This document shows, piece by piece, positions 25,472 to 34,706 of a DNA stretch of 64,000 nucleotides. The position numbers and the translations under genes were made by a program. Source of the stretch: Bartonella bilalgolemi (GTDB lineage: Bacteria > Pseudomonadota > Alphaproteobacteria > Rhizobiales > Rhizobiaceae); contig NZ_JAMCOF010000003.1 of NCBI RefSeq assembly GCF_023500045.1, forward strand, positions 1 through 64,000, read 5' to 3'. Below the pieces are notes generated by a model. It searched no databases, was not told the origin of the DNA, and saw only the letters and a list, made by a program, of their open reading frames with translations. Numbering within the stretch: position 1 is the first letter of the stretch; every line of letters starts with the position of its first letter.

Positions 25472-26125
25472 ATGTTTAAAAAGAATTTTTTATCAGCAAC
25501 AATGATGTTGACATCTTTGATGGGAGCTGGGCTTATGATGGTTACTTCTGATGCAGCTGCTGGAACAGTTGCTAAAATAGAAAAAGGTAAAGCAATTTTA
25601 CGCGCAGGGCCAGCTACAACTTATAAAGTTACGGCGATAGTTCCTACTGGAGCAAAAGTGCAAATTAATGGTTGCCTTGCTAATAAAGTATGGTGTTTAC
25701 TTCAACATAATGAAATGGTTGGTTGGGCATCTGCAAATTATTTTAATGTTCACAATGTTCCCGTAATTTCTTTTATACAGGTGAAAGGAAAGTCGAAGCC
25801 TGTAATTCAAGAGCAAATAGTACAAGAAAAAAAGGTTGTCTCTCATTCAAAAAATACGCCTATTGCTCCAGTAGTAGAAAAGAAGGCGCAAAAAAAAGAT
25901 GAAACAAGCGTGATGGTTAAGAAACCTACAGATATTAAGGATATTGTGCATACAGGTGTGAAAAAAACTGATGATCGAATAATTTTAAAACCGTCTGAAA
26001 ATACACGTGAAATATCTATAAAACGAGTAACAGCTTATAATCCTTTGTTTCCAGATAACGTCAATTTTGAAAATGCTGAACGCAATGAAACACGCTATCG
26101 TATTATAACATATCCTACTCTATAA
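25472..26125 (+). CDS. exported protein with bacterial SH3 domain
   Basis: The 217-residue protein begins with a signal peptide (TMMLTSLMGAGLMMVTSDAA, cut near AAAGT). Residues about 30-95 form a bacterial SH3 domain (KGKAILRAGPATTYKVTAIV, then GAKVQINGCLANKVWCLLQ and EMVGWASANYF), a fold that usually binds cell-wall peptides. The rest is a basic, Lys/Val-rich tail without a known domain. It is transcribed alone, with a leader hairpin upstream and a strong hairpin terminator after it. The function is likely in the periplasm or at the wall, but no specific role can be read. Confidence 0.8.
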   Translation: MFKKNFLSATMMLTSLMGAGLMMVTSDAAAGTVAKIEKGKAILRAGPATTYKVTAIVPTGAKVQINGCLANKVWCLLQHNEMVGWASANYFNVHNVPVISFIQVKGKSKPVIQEQIVQEKKVVSHSKNTPIAPVVEKKAQKKDETSVMVKKPTDIKDIVHTGVKKTDDRIILKPSENTREISIKRVTAYNPLFPDNVNFENAERNETRYRIITYPTL

Positions 26126-26169
26126 AAATCAAGAAAACTTTCTTGTATTTTCTGGAGAAAAATAAACAA

Positions 26170-26206
26170 AAATAGCAGCATAAAAATTCTCTTTATGCTG
26201 CTATTT
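26170..26206. terminator. bidirectional terminator between the SH3 gene and asd
   Basis: AAATAGCAGCATAAA (26170-26184) and TTTATGCTGCTATTT (26192-26206) form a perfect 15-base stem around a 7-base loop. It lies between two converging genes, 45 bases after the SH3 gene stop and just before the asd stop. On the minus strand it is followed by a T-rich stretch, so it best serves asd, but it can stop both transcripts. Confidence 0.85.
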
Positions 26207-26210
26207 CCAT

Positions 26211-27242
26211 TTAGATAGCTGATTTAGGTGTGATTAAATTACGAGAGATGAGAAGTTCAGCAATTTGAACCGCATTCAATGCTGCTCCTTTTCTTAAATT
26301 ATCAGCAACAACCCAAAAAGCTAAACCATTTTCAACTGTGGCATCCTCACGAATACGGCTAATAAAAATATCATCTTCTCCTGTGCACTCATAGGGAGAG
26401 ATGTAACCACCGTCTTCTTGTTTATCTATTATTTGGCAACCAGATGTGTTACGTAAGAGAGTGCGTGCTTCATGAGCACTTAATGGCTTTGCAAGTTCAA
26501 CATTAACAGACTCAGCATGACCAATAAAGACAGGAACTCGAACAGCCGTAGCCGTTAATTTGATCTTTGGATCAAGAATTTTTTTTGTTTCAGCCATTAT
26601 TTTCCATTCTTCTTTAGTATAGCCATCTTCCATAAAAACATCAATATGAGGAATGATATTAAAGGCGATGCGTTTAGTAAACTTTTTTAATAAGATTGGA
26701 TCAGCAACGAAAACAGCTCGTGATTGTTCAAATAATTCATCCATTCCTTCTTTACCAGCTCCGGATACTGATTGATAAGTGGATACAACAACGCGTTTGA
26801 TGATTGCTACATCATGGAGAGGTTTTAAAGCAACAACAAGTTGAATGGTTGAACAATTAGGATTGGCAATAATGTTACGTTTAGAAAATGCTTTAATGCT
26901 TTCTGCATTTACTTCTGGTACAATCAAGGGAACATTGGCATCATAGCGCCATGTAGAGGAGTTATCGATGACTATACAACCAGTAGCACTAATCTTAGGA
27001 GCGTATTCTTTGGAAATATTTCCTCCTGCAGACATAAGACATAAATCAGTGTCAGAAAAATTATATGTATCAAGTGCTTTGACTTTTAAAGTTTTGTTGC
27101 CATAAGAAACACTTTGCCCTAGTGAGCGTCGTGAAGCTAAAGGGACTATTTCGCTAGCTGGAAAGCAACGCTCTTCTAGAATTGTTAATATTTCACGACC
27201 AACATTTCCAGTAGCACCAACAACTGCAACTTTAAAATTCAT
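26211..27242 (-). CDS. asd: aspartate-semialdehyde dehydrogenase
   Basis: Asd reduces aspartyl phosphate to aspartate semialdehyde, the branch point to lysine, diaminopimelate, threonine and methionine. The 343 residues begin with the nucleotide-binding motif VAVVGATGNVGREILTILEE. The catalytic Cys is in IIANPNCSTIQLVVAL (about residue 130). The segment VVVSTYQSVSGAGKEGMDEL follows, and the substrate-binding His/Arg region is VRVPVFIGHAESVNVEL. Length is normal. It supplies dapA (38066) with its substrate for peptidoglycan. It stands alone with a strong terminator downstream. Confidence 0.96.
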   Translation of the reverse strand: MNFKVAVVGATGNVGREILTILEERCFPASEIVPLASRRSLGQSVSYGNKTLKVKALDTYNFSDTDLCLMSAGGNISKEYAPKISATGCIVIDNSSTWRYDANVPLIVPEVNAESIKAFSKRNIIANPNCSTIQLVVALKPLHDVAIIKRVVVSTYQSVSGAGKEGMDELFEQSRAVFVADPILLKKFTKRIAFNIIPHIDVFMEDGYTKEEWKIMAETKKILDPKIKLTATAVRVPVFIGHAESVNVELAKPLSAHEARTLLRNTSGCQIIDKQEDGGYISPYECTGEDDIFISRIREDATVENGLAFWVVADNLRKGAALNAVQIAELLISRNLITPKSAI

Positions 27243-27370
27243 ATTTTAACTTCTTTCTCTATTTTATAAAAATAGATATGAGGCTGACCTTTTTGCTTGG
27301 ATCAAATCTAATAAAGAGGATAAATAAGCCAAGAAATTTGCATATTTTTAATCATTACCTCCTTAGATCT

Positions 27371-27388
27371 AATTGTATGTATACAATT
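27371..27388. promoter_or_regulatory. AATTGTAT-GT-ATACAATT palindrome upstream of asd
   Basis: A perfect inverted repeat of 8-base arms (27371-27378 and 27381-27388) lies about 130 bases upstream of the minus-strand asd start. It is a possible operator site. AT-rich palindromes of this length can arise by chance, so the support is weak. Confidence 0.3.
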
Positions 27389-27409
27389 ATTATGACGAAG
27401 GTACTATAG

Positions 27410-27735
27410 ATCATCTTACTTGACAATACACTGTTTCCTTAGTTCTTTTAGAACTGGAGAGTGTCTGCTATCAATTGTCATTCCTTTAAGATTTTTTGTT
27501 GCGTAAGGATCAGAATTTAAAAGAATAAGCCTGTTTTGATTAGCAGATGATAAATCAGATTATTTACGCCTTTATCAAGGGATATTCAAAGAAATAGCAT
27601 GAGTTTTTTATGGAAGCAAAGAATGAGTTTCTTTATTGAATAAAATTAAAACCTTAACATTATTAGTAAGTAGAATAGTTTTTTGAGATTCTTTTTGAGT
27701 ATGCGTTGAAAAAAGCTGATCGAGAGAAAATATAT
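27410..27735 (-). pseudogene. decayed reading frame of unknown gene
   Basis: One minus-strand frame reads like protein over about 105 codons but is broken by several stops: FSLDQLFSTHTQKESQKTIL, then LTNNVKVLILFNKETHSLLP, stop, KTHAISLNIP, two stops, then after a further stop SDLSSANQNRLILLNSDPYA and TKNLKGMTIDSRHSPVLKEL ending in QCIVK and a TAA near 27416. The amino-acid mix looks coding, and the frame is unchanged across the stops, so single-base decay is likely. I cannot name the ancestor. It lies between asd and the Trm112 gene. Confidence 0.4.
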
Positions 27736-27781
27736 TTTGATATAAAATTTATAATCGGTTTTATAAAAAGGGAAATAAAAA

Positions 27782-27976
27782 TTATTTTTTTTCATTATGT
27801 TCTAAAGGACGCGCTTCTGAAGTAAGCATAATAGGGACACCATTACGAATAGGATAGGCTAGTTTTGCTTTTAATGAAATTAATTCTTGTGTTTTTTTAT
27901 TTAAAGAGAGAGGCTCTTTTGTAATTGGGCAGACCAGTAATTCAAGCATTTTAGGATCAGTTGTCATTTTTTTCAT
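27782..27976 (-). CDS. Trm112-family zinc-ribbon-like protein
   Basis: The 64-residue protein matches the short bacterial Trm112/YcaR group: [20 protein letters not shown] near residues 9-28 with a single Cys, then [20 protein letters not shown] toward the end. In other organisms Trm112 partners methyltransferases, but the role of the stand-alone bacterial protein is unclear. Bacterial members often keep only part of the Cys set. It lies 13 bases after the LON-domain gene on the same strand and is probably cotranscribed with it, as in many Rhizobiales. The start may be the ATG three codons further in. Confidence 0.88.
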   Translation of the reverse strand: MKKMTTDPKMLELLVCPITKEPLSLNKKTQELISLKAKLAYPIRNGVPIMLTSEARPLEHNEKK

Positions 27977-27989
27977 ATTTGAAAATCCG

Positions 27990-28652
27990 TTAATGTAAGC
28001 GATGATATGCCCCTGTTTGTTTCATAAGTGAACGCTCAGTTAAAGCAAGGAGAGTTTGGGCGCGACTTGCAATATCTGGTGCTTCCAGTAAAGCTTGTTT
28101 TTCTTCTGGAGCAAAGGGAATAAGAGTTGAAAGAGCATTAACGAGTACAGGTGTAGGCGTTTGTACAATATTATTCCAATTATGTTCAATTTCATGGAGT
28201 ACAAGATAGTGTTCGATCGTATTGAGTAAATTTTCTCGATTAACATTCTCTGAATTTTCACGTTCTTGTAAATCTTTTATATTAAATTCAATGATGGCAA
28301 TCCGATAAGGTTTTTTACTCACTAATTCTTTTTTTAAGGTAAAACGACAAACACCTTGTAATACGATAAGAAGTCGCCCATTTCCTGTTTCATTATAATT
28401 TGTAATACGACCAACACAGCCCATTTCATAGAGTTCTGAGGAAAAATTATTTGTACCCGATGATAACGGCTGAATGATTCCTAATAGACGATTAGATGTC
28501 ATAGCATCTTCAACCATTTCAAGAGCACTTGGTTCAAAAATGTTAAGCGATAAAAAACCTCCAGGAAGCAATAATGCGCCTTCTAAAGGAAAAAGGGCAA
28601 TTTGTTTTGGTAAGTCATTTTCACTATTATAGTGGATATTACCAGCTTTCAT
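27990..28652 (-). CDS. LON substrate-binding domain protein
   Basis: The 220-residue protein consists of an N-terminal Lon-type substrate-binding domain without the ATPase or protease. Key stretches are [20 protein letters not shown], then [19 protein letters not shown] and [10 protein letters not shown], followed by [20 protein letters not shown]. The helical C-terminal part reads [20 protein letters not shown] and [19 protein letters not shown]. The role is not established in the family. Many alphaproteobacteria have this gene next to a thioredoxin-like ybbN gene; only Trm112 remains next to it here. Confidence 0.9.
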   Translation of the reverse strand: MKAGNIHYNSENDLPKQIALFPLEGALLLPGGFLSLNIFEPSALEMVEDAMTSNRLLGIIQPLSSGTNNFSSELYEMGCVGRITNYNETGNGRLLIVLQGVCRFTLKKELVSKKPYRIAIIEFNIKDLQERENSENVNRENLLNTIEHYLVLHEIEHNWNNIVQTPTPVLVNALSTLIPFAPEEKQALLEAPDIASRAQTLLALTERSLMKQTGAYHRLH

Positions 28653-29012
28653 GAGTGTTCTGTAACCTTTATCTAATGGCAGTTTCGTATGTAAAATTAT
28701 TATAGTTTTTTTATTATAAGGAAAATTACATTATTGTGAGCGAGATCAGATCACATAATATAAGTTATTATAATGAGAAAAACTATAATCCTCTCTTATA
28801 GAGAAAAGGAAGAGAAACAACAATATCTTGGGTTATATTCAGCAAGATTTTAAAGAATATGAATTTCCTCTAAGTAAAGATTTATGATGATAGTTTGAAA
28901 AAACAAGATTATTATAAAAAAATTAAAAATTTAGAGGATTATAATCAGTTTTTTAATGACAGTGTAGAGAAGATAAGTTATAGCGAAAATGTGTTGGAAA
29001 GAATGTCATTGC
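28653..29012. other. gap upstream of the glycine cleavage leader
   Basis: No gene is seen in this roughly 360-base stretch. It holds the promoter of the LON-domain gene at its left end and presumably the promoter of the gcv operon at its right. An AT-rich inverted repeat occurs near 28745-28800 (TATAAGTTATTATAATGAG region), without clear meaning. Confidence 0.4.
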
Positions 29013-29121
29013 TTCTTTAATTCTTTGCGGGAGAGTGCAAAATGCTCACTTTAACATCTGCTGCTAAAGAGTAAAATAATCTGTAATCTTGCAGGTTTAA
29101 GACAAAGGGTAAGAAAGACGA
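29013..29121 (+). promoter_or_regulatory. degenerate single-aptamer glycine riboswitch upstream of gcvT
   Basis: The leader of gcvT shows the pieces of a glycine aptamer in order. GGGAGAG is at 29029-29035; a short P2 hairpin and then CTAAAGAGTAAA (29062-29075 region) matches the GCCGAAGGAGCAA core loosely; CTTGCAGGTTTAAGAC (29088-29103 region) matches the CTCTCAGGCAAAAGGAC core. CTTTG (29023-29027) pairs with CAAAG (29103-29107) to close the aptamer, and TTCTT (29013-29017) pairs with AAGAA (29111-29115) outside it. Only one aptamer is evident. The role, glycine-dependent control of the cleavage operon, follows from the family. Confidence 0.55.
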
Positions 29122-29159
29122 CTACAATATAGAGTAGTAAACGCGGCTTTGGAGAAATT

Positions 29160-30281
29160 ATGAGCACCGATTTGCTGGCACTTGAGACATTGCCTTTAAA
29201 AAAGCTTCCCTTACATGATTTGCATGAAAAAGCACAAGCGAAATTTGGTGCTTTTGCTGGTTGGATGATGCCTTTAGTCTATCCTCTAGGTGTTTTGAAA
29301 GAGCATTTGCATACACGTGCTCAGGCTGGTCTTTTTGATATCTCTCATATGAAGTTGATAGCTATTGAAGGGCAAGAAGCAGCTGAATTTTTATCTTATG
29401 CTCTTCCTATTGATGCATCACTTTTACAAAAAGGCCAATCACGCTATAATTATTTGCTGAATGAGCAAGCTGGTATCCTTGATGATCTTATTCTTACTCG
29501 TTTAGATGAATGCCGTTTTGTGCTGGTTGTCAATGCAGGGAATGCACAGGTTGATTTTTCTGAGCTTAAAAAACGTGCTGTTGGTTTTAAGTGTCAAATA
29601 GTTACGCTTGAGAGAGTATTGCTTGCTCTTCAAGGTCCGCAGGCTGCATCTGTTATGGCTGATGTAGGCTTGCCTGGTAATGAGCTTTTATTTATGCAAG
29701 GGTTTGAGCCACATCAAGATTGGTTTTTAACACGTTCTGGTTATACAGGAGAGGACGGTTTTGAAATTGCACTTCCAGAAAATCAGGCACGTTCATTAGT
29801 TGAAAAATTACTCGATGATTGTCGCATTGAATGGGTCGGTCTTGCTGCGCGTGATAGTCTTCGATTGGAGGCGGGATTGTGTTTACATGGTAATGATATT
29901 ACACCTGACACTACTCCTATTGAGGCTGGGCTGACATGGGCTGTGTCCAAAAGTGTTCGGGAAAAAGCTAAGTTTTATGGAGCAGAAGCTTTTCTTAGAG
30001 CATATCAAAAAGGCCCTTCTCGTTGTCGCGTTGGTTTAAAACCACAAGGACGTCAGCCTGTACGTGCAGGTGCAGTTCTTCTAGATAATAAGGGGAATCA
30101 GATTGGAATAGTAACATCAGGTGGTTTTGGTCCTTCTTTTAATGGTCCTGTAGCAATGGGCTATGTTCCTATTGATTGGAAAATCGAAGGAACAGAAGTT
30201 TTTACTGAAGTGCGTGGCAAAAAAATCATGTTGTCTGTTCATTCGCTTCCTTTTGTTGTACAACGTTATATTAAGGGATAA
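29160..30281 (+). CDS. gcvT: glycine cleavage T protein (aminomethyltransferase)
   Basis: GcvT moves the methylene group from the H-protein-bound intermediate to tetrahydrofolate and releases ammonia. The 373 residues show the family order: HDLHEKAQAKFGAFAGWMMP, then AGLFDISHMKLIAIEGQEA. The segment LTRSGYTGEDGFEIALPEN (near 190-208) and LAARDSLRLEAGLCLHGNDI are the folate-site motifs, and IGIVTSGGFGPSFNGPVAMG lies at the C-terminal end. The start ATG follows GGAGAAATT. It is first in a three-gene operon with gcvH six bases downstream and gcvP beyond it. Probably controlled by the leader riboswitch. Confidence 0.96.
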   Translation: MSTDLLALETLPLKKLPLHDLHEKAQAKFGAFAGWMMPLVYPLGVLKEHLHTRAQAGLFDISHMKLIAIEGQEAAEFLSYALPIDASLLQKGQSRYNYLLNEQAGILDDLILTRLDECRFVLVVNAGNAQVDFSELKKRAVGFKCQIVTLERVLLALQGPQAASVMADVGLPGNELLFMQGFEPHQDWFLTRSGYTGEDGFEIALPENQARSLVEKLLDDCRIEWVGLAARDSLRLEAGLCLHGNDITPDTTPIEAGLTWAVSKSVREKAKFYGAEAFLRAYQKGPSRCRVGLKPQGRQPVRAGAVLLDNKGNQIGIVTSGGFGPSFNGPVAMGYVPIDWKIEGTEVFTEVRGKKIMLSVHSLPFVVQRYIKG

Positions 30282-30287
30282 TTTTTT

Positions 30288-30656
30288 ATGTCTGAAATTT
30301 ATTTTACGCAAGATCACGAATGGGTAAGTGTTGAAGGACAGATTGCTACGGTTGGAATTACCAATCATGCTCAAGAGCAATTAGGTGATTTAGTGTTCGT
30401 TGATTTGCCACAGAGCGGAACACATTTTTCTAAGGGAGATGCAGCTGCTGTTGTTGAGTCTGTTAAAGCGGCATCAGACGTTTATGCACCTATTGATGGA
30501 GAAGTGATTGAAAGTAATAGAGCTTTAGCAGATGATCCTGCATTGGTAAATCGGCAAGCTGAAAAGGAAGGCTGGTTATGGAAAATGAGGGTACAGGATA
30601 AGACACAGCTTGATGAGCTATTAGATGAGCCTTCTTATCATGCGTTGATTGGGTAA
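30288..30656 (+). CDS. gcvH: glycine cleavage H protein
   Basis: GcvH is the lipoyl shuttle of the glycine cleavage system. The 122 residues include [20 protein letters not shown] and [18 protein letters not shown] at the N terminus. The lipoylation site is Lys60 in [17 protein letters not shown]. The C-terminal part reads [17 protein letters not shown]. Length and motif spacing are normal. It sits 6 bases after gcvT and 5 bases before gcvP, so the three are cotranscribed. Lipoylation enzymes are not in this window. Confidence 0.97.
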   Translation: MSEIYFTQDHEWVSVEGQIATVGITNHAQEQLGDLVFVDLPQSGTHFSKGDAAAVVESVKAASDVYAPIDGEVIESNRALADDPALVNRQAEKEGWLWKMRVQDKTQLDELLDEPSYHALIG

Positions 30657-30661
30657 AAATC

Positions 30662-33457
30662 ATGCAAGAACATCGTTTTGTTTCGCGGCACATTGGGCTT
30701 CGACCTGATGAAATACAAAAAATGCTTAGTGTATTAGCACTTGATTCAATAGAAGCTTTAGTTTCTCAAGCTGTCCCTCAGTCCGTTCATTTGAAACGAT
30801 TACTTAATTTACCAGAAGCAGCAAGTGAAGCACAAGCTTTGAAAGAATTATCGAAGATTATGGAACGCAATCATGTACGGAAGAGCTTTATTGGGCAAGG
30901 CTATTATGGAACATCTGTACCACCTGTTATTTTGCGTAATTTTTTTGAAAATCCAGCTTGGTATACCGCTTATACACCCTATCAGGCAGAGATTAGCCAA
31001 GGCCGTTTAGAGCTTTTGTTTTATTTTCAAACATTAGTAAGTGAATTGACGGGATTACCTATTGCTGCTGCTTCACTTCTTGATGAGGCGACGGCTTTAG
31101 CTGAAGCTAATGCGGTGGCTGTCCGTTTTGCACGTGAGAAAAAAACAAAAATTTCAATTCAAGGCTTTTTGCATCCTCAAACATTGAGTGTTGCGCAGAC
31201 ACGTGCTCAGACACAAGGAATTCACATAAGCGAAAAGAGCAAAATTTGCTCTGATACGGCGGCTGTTATTTTACCATGGCCAGACACAAGAGGATGCTTT
31301 AATGATTACAGTGAAGTCATTAAAGAAGCAAAGGAGAAAGGTGCTCTGGTTATTGTTGTTGCAGATCCTTTAGCACTCACTCTTATGGAAGCACCAGCAA
31401 AATGGGGTGCTGATATTGTTGTTGGTTCTATGCAGCGCTATGGAGTCCCAATAGGTTTTGGCGGTCCTCATGCAGGTTATCTCGCAGTGAGTGATGCTTT
31501 AATGCGTTTAATTCCAGGGCGTATCGTTGGACAATCAACGGATACGAAAGGGCGTATTGGTTTTCGATTAGCGTTGCAAACTCGTGAACAACATATTCGA
31601 CGTGATAAAGCAACGTCGAATATATGTACTGCGCAGGCTTTGTTGGCTAATATGGCGGCGGCTTATGCTATTTGGCATGGACCACAAGGCTTACAGGAAA
31701 TTGCTAAACGTGTTCATCATTTAACATGTCGTTTCGCTGCGGGTTTAGAAGCGGAGGGTGTTCGTTGTGAAGGTAAATATTTTTTTGATTGTATTAGTGT
31801 TTTTGTTGAGAAGAGAGCTCAGGATATTGCGGATCAAGCAAAAATGGATGGACGGCTTGTACGTATTCTTGATGATGATTGGGTTGCAATTAATTTTGAT
31901 GAATTGTCAACAGAAGAAGATGCTATTGCTTTAGCAAAGCTTTTTAACGCTCAATTAGCTGATGAAACTGTTTCAAGGCTTTTTGGTAAAGAGCGCGATT
32001 CTGCTTTTCTTTCGCAGTCATTTTTTCATACAGTGTGTTCAGAAACAGATATGATGCGTTTTTTACGTCGTTTATCAGATAAGGATTTAGCACTAGATCG
32101 GGCGATGATCCCACTTGGTTCTTGTACAATGAAACTTAATGCTGCTGCTGAATTAATACCTGTGAGTTGGCCTACAGTGGCCAATATACATCCTTTTGCA
32201 CCTAAAGATGATGCGTTGGGATATCAGGAAATGATGAATCAGTTAAATGCATGGTTATGTGAAATTACAGGATTTGCCCAAGTTTCCTTCCAGCCTAATT
32301 CTGGTGCTCAGGGTGAATATGCTGGACTTTTAGCTATTCGCAGATATCATCAATCTCGTGGTGATTATCAACGTAACATTTGTCTTATTCCTGCATCAGC
32401 ACATGGAACCAATCCAGCCTCAGCACATATGGCAGGGATGGAAGTTGTGGTAGTGAGATGCTTAAGCGATGGTGATGTTGATATTGATGATCTTAAAGTA
32501 AAAGCGCAATTGCATAAGACTCATTTGGCAGCTTTAATGATTACCTATCCTTCAACACATGGTGTTTATGAGGAAAACATTAAAGACATTTGTGCCATTA
32601 TTCATGAAAATGGTGGACAAGTCTATTTCGATGGAGCTAATTTAAATGCACTTGTAGGTCTTGCACGTCCTGCGGATATGGGGGCAGATGTTTGTCACAT
32701 GAATCTTCATAAAACATTTGCAATTCCTCATGGTGGCGGAGGTCCTGGTGTTGGTCCGATTGGCGTTGGAACGCATTTAAAACCATTTTTACCTGGGCAT
32801 GAACAAGATAAGACGACGCATGCTGTTTCGGCAGCTCCCTACGGAAGTGCTTCTATTTTAGTGATTACATGGATGTATATTCGGATGATGGGGGCTGATG
32901 GACTAAAATGTGCGACACAGATAGCAATATTAAATGCTAATTATATCGCTGAGCGTCTCTCAAAAGCTTATTCTATTCTTTATCGGGGTAAACATGGGCG
33001 TGTTGCACATGAATGTATTGTAGATACACGGTTGCTGAAAGAGCAATATGGAGTCAGTGTTGATGATATTGCAAAACGTCTCATTGATTATGGATTTCAC
33101 GCTCCAACGATGTCATTTCCAGTTCCTGGAACTTTGATGATTGAGCCAACTGAATCAGAACCGAAAGCAGAAATTGATCGTCTTTGTGATGCTTTGTTAT
33201 CTATTGCTGAAGAGTCTAAGAAAATTGGCGCAGGCATTTGGCCAAAAGATGATAATCCATTGGTGAATGCACCGCATACGTTAGCAGACACTTTAGATGA
33301 TAATTGGAAACGGGCTTATTCACGAAAAGAAGCTGCTTTTCCTAATCCTCACTTTGATCCAGCGAATAAATATTGGCCACCTGTTTCACGTATTGACAAT
33401 GTTTCTGGTGATAGAATGTTAATTTGTTCTTGCCCACCATTAGTGAATACCTTTTAA
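30662..33457 (+). CDS. gcvP: glycine dehydrogenase (decarboxylating), single-chain P protein
   Basis: GcvP uses pyridoxal phosphate to decarboxylate glycine and passes the aminomethyl group to GcvH. The 931-residue protein is the fused, homodimeric form. The N-terminal half includes [20 protein letters not shown] and [20 protein letters not shown]. The C-terminal half has [20 protein letters not shown] and the glycine-rich segment [12 protein letters not shown]. The PLP-binding Lys lies in [15 protein letters not shown] (about residue 686). It ends the gcv operon; a weak stem (TTATTTG 33460-33466 with CAAATAA 33480-33486) follows. Confidence 0.97.
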   Translation: MQEHRFVSRHIGLRPDEIQKMLSVLALDSIEALVSQAVPQSVHLKRLLNLPEAASEAQALKELSKIMERNHVRKSFIGQGYYGTSVPPVILRNFFENPAWYTAYTPYQAEISQGRLELLFYFQTLVSELTGLPIAAASLLDEATALAEANAVAVRFAREKKTKISIQGFLHPQTLSVAQTRAQTQGIHISEKSKICSDTAAVILPWPDTRGCFNDYSEVIKEAKEKGALVIVVADPLALTLMEAPAKWGADIVVGSMQRYGVPIGFGGPHAGYLAVSDALMRLIPGRIVGQSTDTKGRIGFRLALQTREQHIRRDKATSNICTAQALLANMAAAYAIWHGPQGLQEIAKRVHHLTCRFAAGLEAEGVRCEGKYFFDCISVFVEKRAQDIADQAKMDGRLVRILDDDWVAINFDELSTEEDAIALAKLFNAQLADETVSRLFGKERDSAFLSQSFFHTVCSETDMMRFLRRLSDKDLALDRAMIPLGSCTMKLNAAAELIPVSWPTVANIHPFAPKDDALGYQEMMNQLNAWLCEITGFAQVSFQPNSGAQGEYAGLLAIRRYHQSRGDYQRNICLIPASAHGTNPASAHMAGMEVVVVRCLSDGDVDIDDLKVKAQLHKTHLAALMITYPSTHGVYEENIKDICAIIHENGGQVYFDGANLNALVGLARPADMGADVCHMNLHKTFAIPHGGGGPGVGPIGVGTHLKPFLPGHEQDKTTHAVSAAPYGSASILVITWMYIRMMGADGLKCATQIAILNANYIAERLSKAYSILYRGKHGRVAHECIVDTRLLKEQYGVSVDDIAKRLIDYGFHAPTMSFPVPGTLMIEPTESEPKAEIDRLCDALLSIAEESKKIGAGIWPKDDNPLVNAPHTLADTLDDNWKRAYSRKEAAFPNPHFDPANKYWPPVSRIDNVSGDRMLICSCPPLVNTF

Positions 33458-33584
33458 ATTTATTTGCTTATGTTTCAATCAAATAAGCTTACGTAAAATC
33501 TGTAGAATTGGGTATAAGTTATTTCAATTTTTGTTTAAGATTGATCATGGTTGTCTTAGATTCACTTTATGAGAATACGAAGAT

Positions 33585-34706
33585 TTAAATGTAAATACGT
33601 TTATAACGAGAACCAAGTGAGGTAAGAATTTCGTAAGGAATGGTTCCTGCATCTGCAGCAACGTTTTCGATAGTTTGATGTCTTCCAATAAGCTCTACCC
33701 AATCACCTCGTTTTGGTTTTTCATGTTTAAGATTGGTTGCATCAACGATAATAGAATCCATAGAGATTTGTCCAATGATGGGTAGCTTGTGTCTTTTAAA
33801 ATAAACGAAACCTTTATTAGAAAGGTTTCGTAGCCAGCCATCAGCATAACCAATAGAAATGGTGGTAAGAATGCTGGGTTTTTGGGTGATGAAACTTCCT
33901 CCATAACCAACAGGAGCCCCTGCTTCGGTGTAACGGCTCTGAATAACTTGAGCCTTAAGTTTTAAAACGGATTTAAGAGATGTGGAATGTTTTTTATGGG
34001 GATCAATTCCATAAAGTGCAATACCTGGGCGAACAAGATCAAAATAAAAGTCTGGGCCAAGAAAGATTCCTCCAGAATTAGCAAGTGAGGCTTTACAGGC
34101 AGGAAGTTGTGCAAGTGCTGTTTTCATGGCATTTTTTTGGATACAATTGGATGCATGTGTTATATCATCTCCGTTAGCAAGATGACTGATAATATATTTT
34201 ATGTTTGCTCTTTCGAAGAGAGTGGGATTTTGGATCAACCATTTTAGCTCTTCTTGATCGAGCCCTAGTCGATTCATATTAGTATCAATTTGAATGATTG
34301 CTGGAAATTTTTTACCATTTTTTTGACAATGCATTTGCCAGTTTTCAATTTCATGCCGAGAATTAAGAACAGGAACAATACCAGTTTTAATTACGAGTTC
34401 TTCTGCAGTAGGGGGAATACCGTTCAGAAGGACAAGGGTGATATTTTGTGGTAAAATTGCTTTTAATTGAAGTGCTTCTTTAAGATGGGCAATAAAAAAA
34501 GTGCGGCAACCAGCTTGATAAAGTGCAGGGGCAATTTTTTCAGCTCCTAGCCCATAGGCATCAGCTTTTACAACAGCTGAACATTCTATAGGAGCAACAC
34601 GTTGGACTAAAGTTTTATAATTAGCGACAATTGCACTAATATCAATAGTTGCTATGGCAGTATAAGGTAAAGTTGCATTTGCTTCATAACCAGCGAATTT
34701 ATCCAT
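33585..34706 (-). CDS. alr: alanine racemase
   Basis: Alr interconverts L- and D-alanine for peptidoglycan. The 373 residues have the PLP lysine in SAVVKADAYGLGAEKIAPAL (Lys46 or so) and the TIM-barrel motifs IIQIDTNMNRLGLDQEEL and KYIISHLANGDD. VRPGIALYGIDPH and the C-terminal Tyr-containing VGYGGSFITQKPSILTTISI segment follow. IGQISMDSIIVDATN marks the beta domain. The gene is alone, converging on gcvP and facing a 1-kb gene-free region. In many alphaproteobacteria alr lies after dnaB; that neighbour is absent here. Confidence 0.96.
   Translation of the reverse strand: MDKFAGYEANATLPYTAIATIDISAIVANYKTLVQRVAPIECSAVVKADAYGLGAEKIAPALYQAGCRTFFIAHLKEALQLKAILPQNITLVLLNGIPPTAEELVIKTGIVPVLNSRHEIENWQMHCQKNGKKFPAIIQIDTNMNRLGLDQEELKWLIQNPTLFERANIKYIISHLANGDDITHASNCIQKNAMKTALAQLPACKASLANSGGIFLGPDFYFDLVRPGIALYGIDPHKKHSTSLKSVLKLKAQVIQSRYTEAGAPVGYGGSFITQKPSILTTISIGYADGWLRNLSNKGFVYFKRHKLPIIGQISMDSIIVDATNLKHEKPKRGDWVELIGRHQTIENVAADAGTIPYEILTSLGSRYKRIYI

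Noticed and set aside
28745-28800. AT-rich inverted repeat upstream of the gcv leader
   Set aside because: Low complexity; such repeats are expected by chance in DNA this AT-rich.
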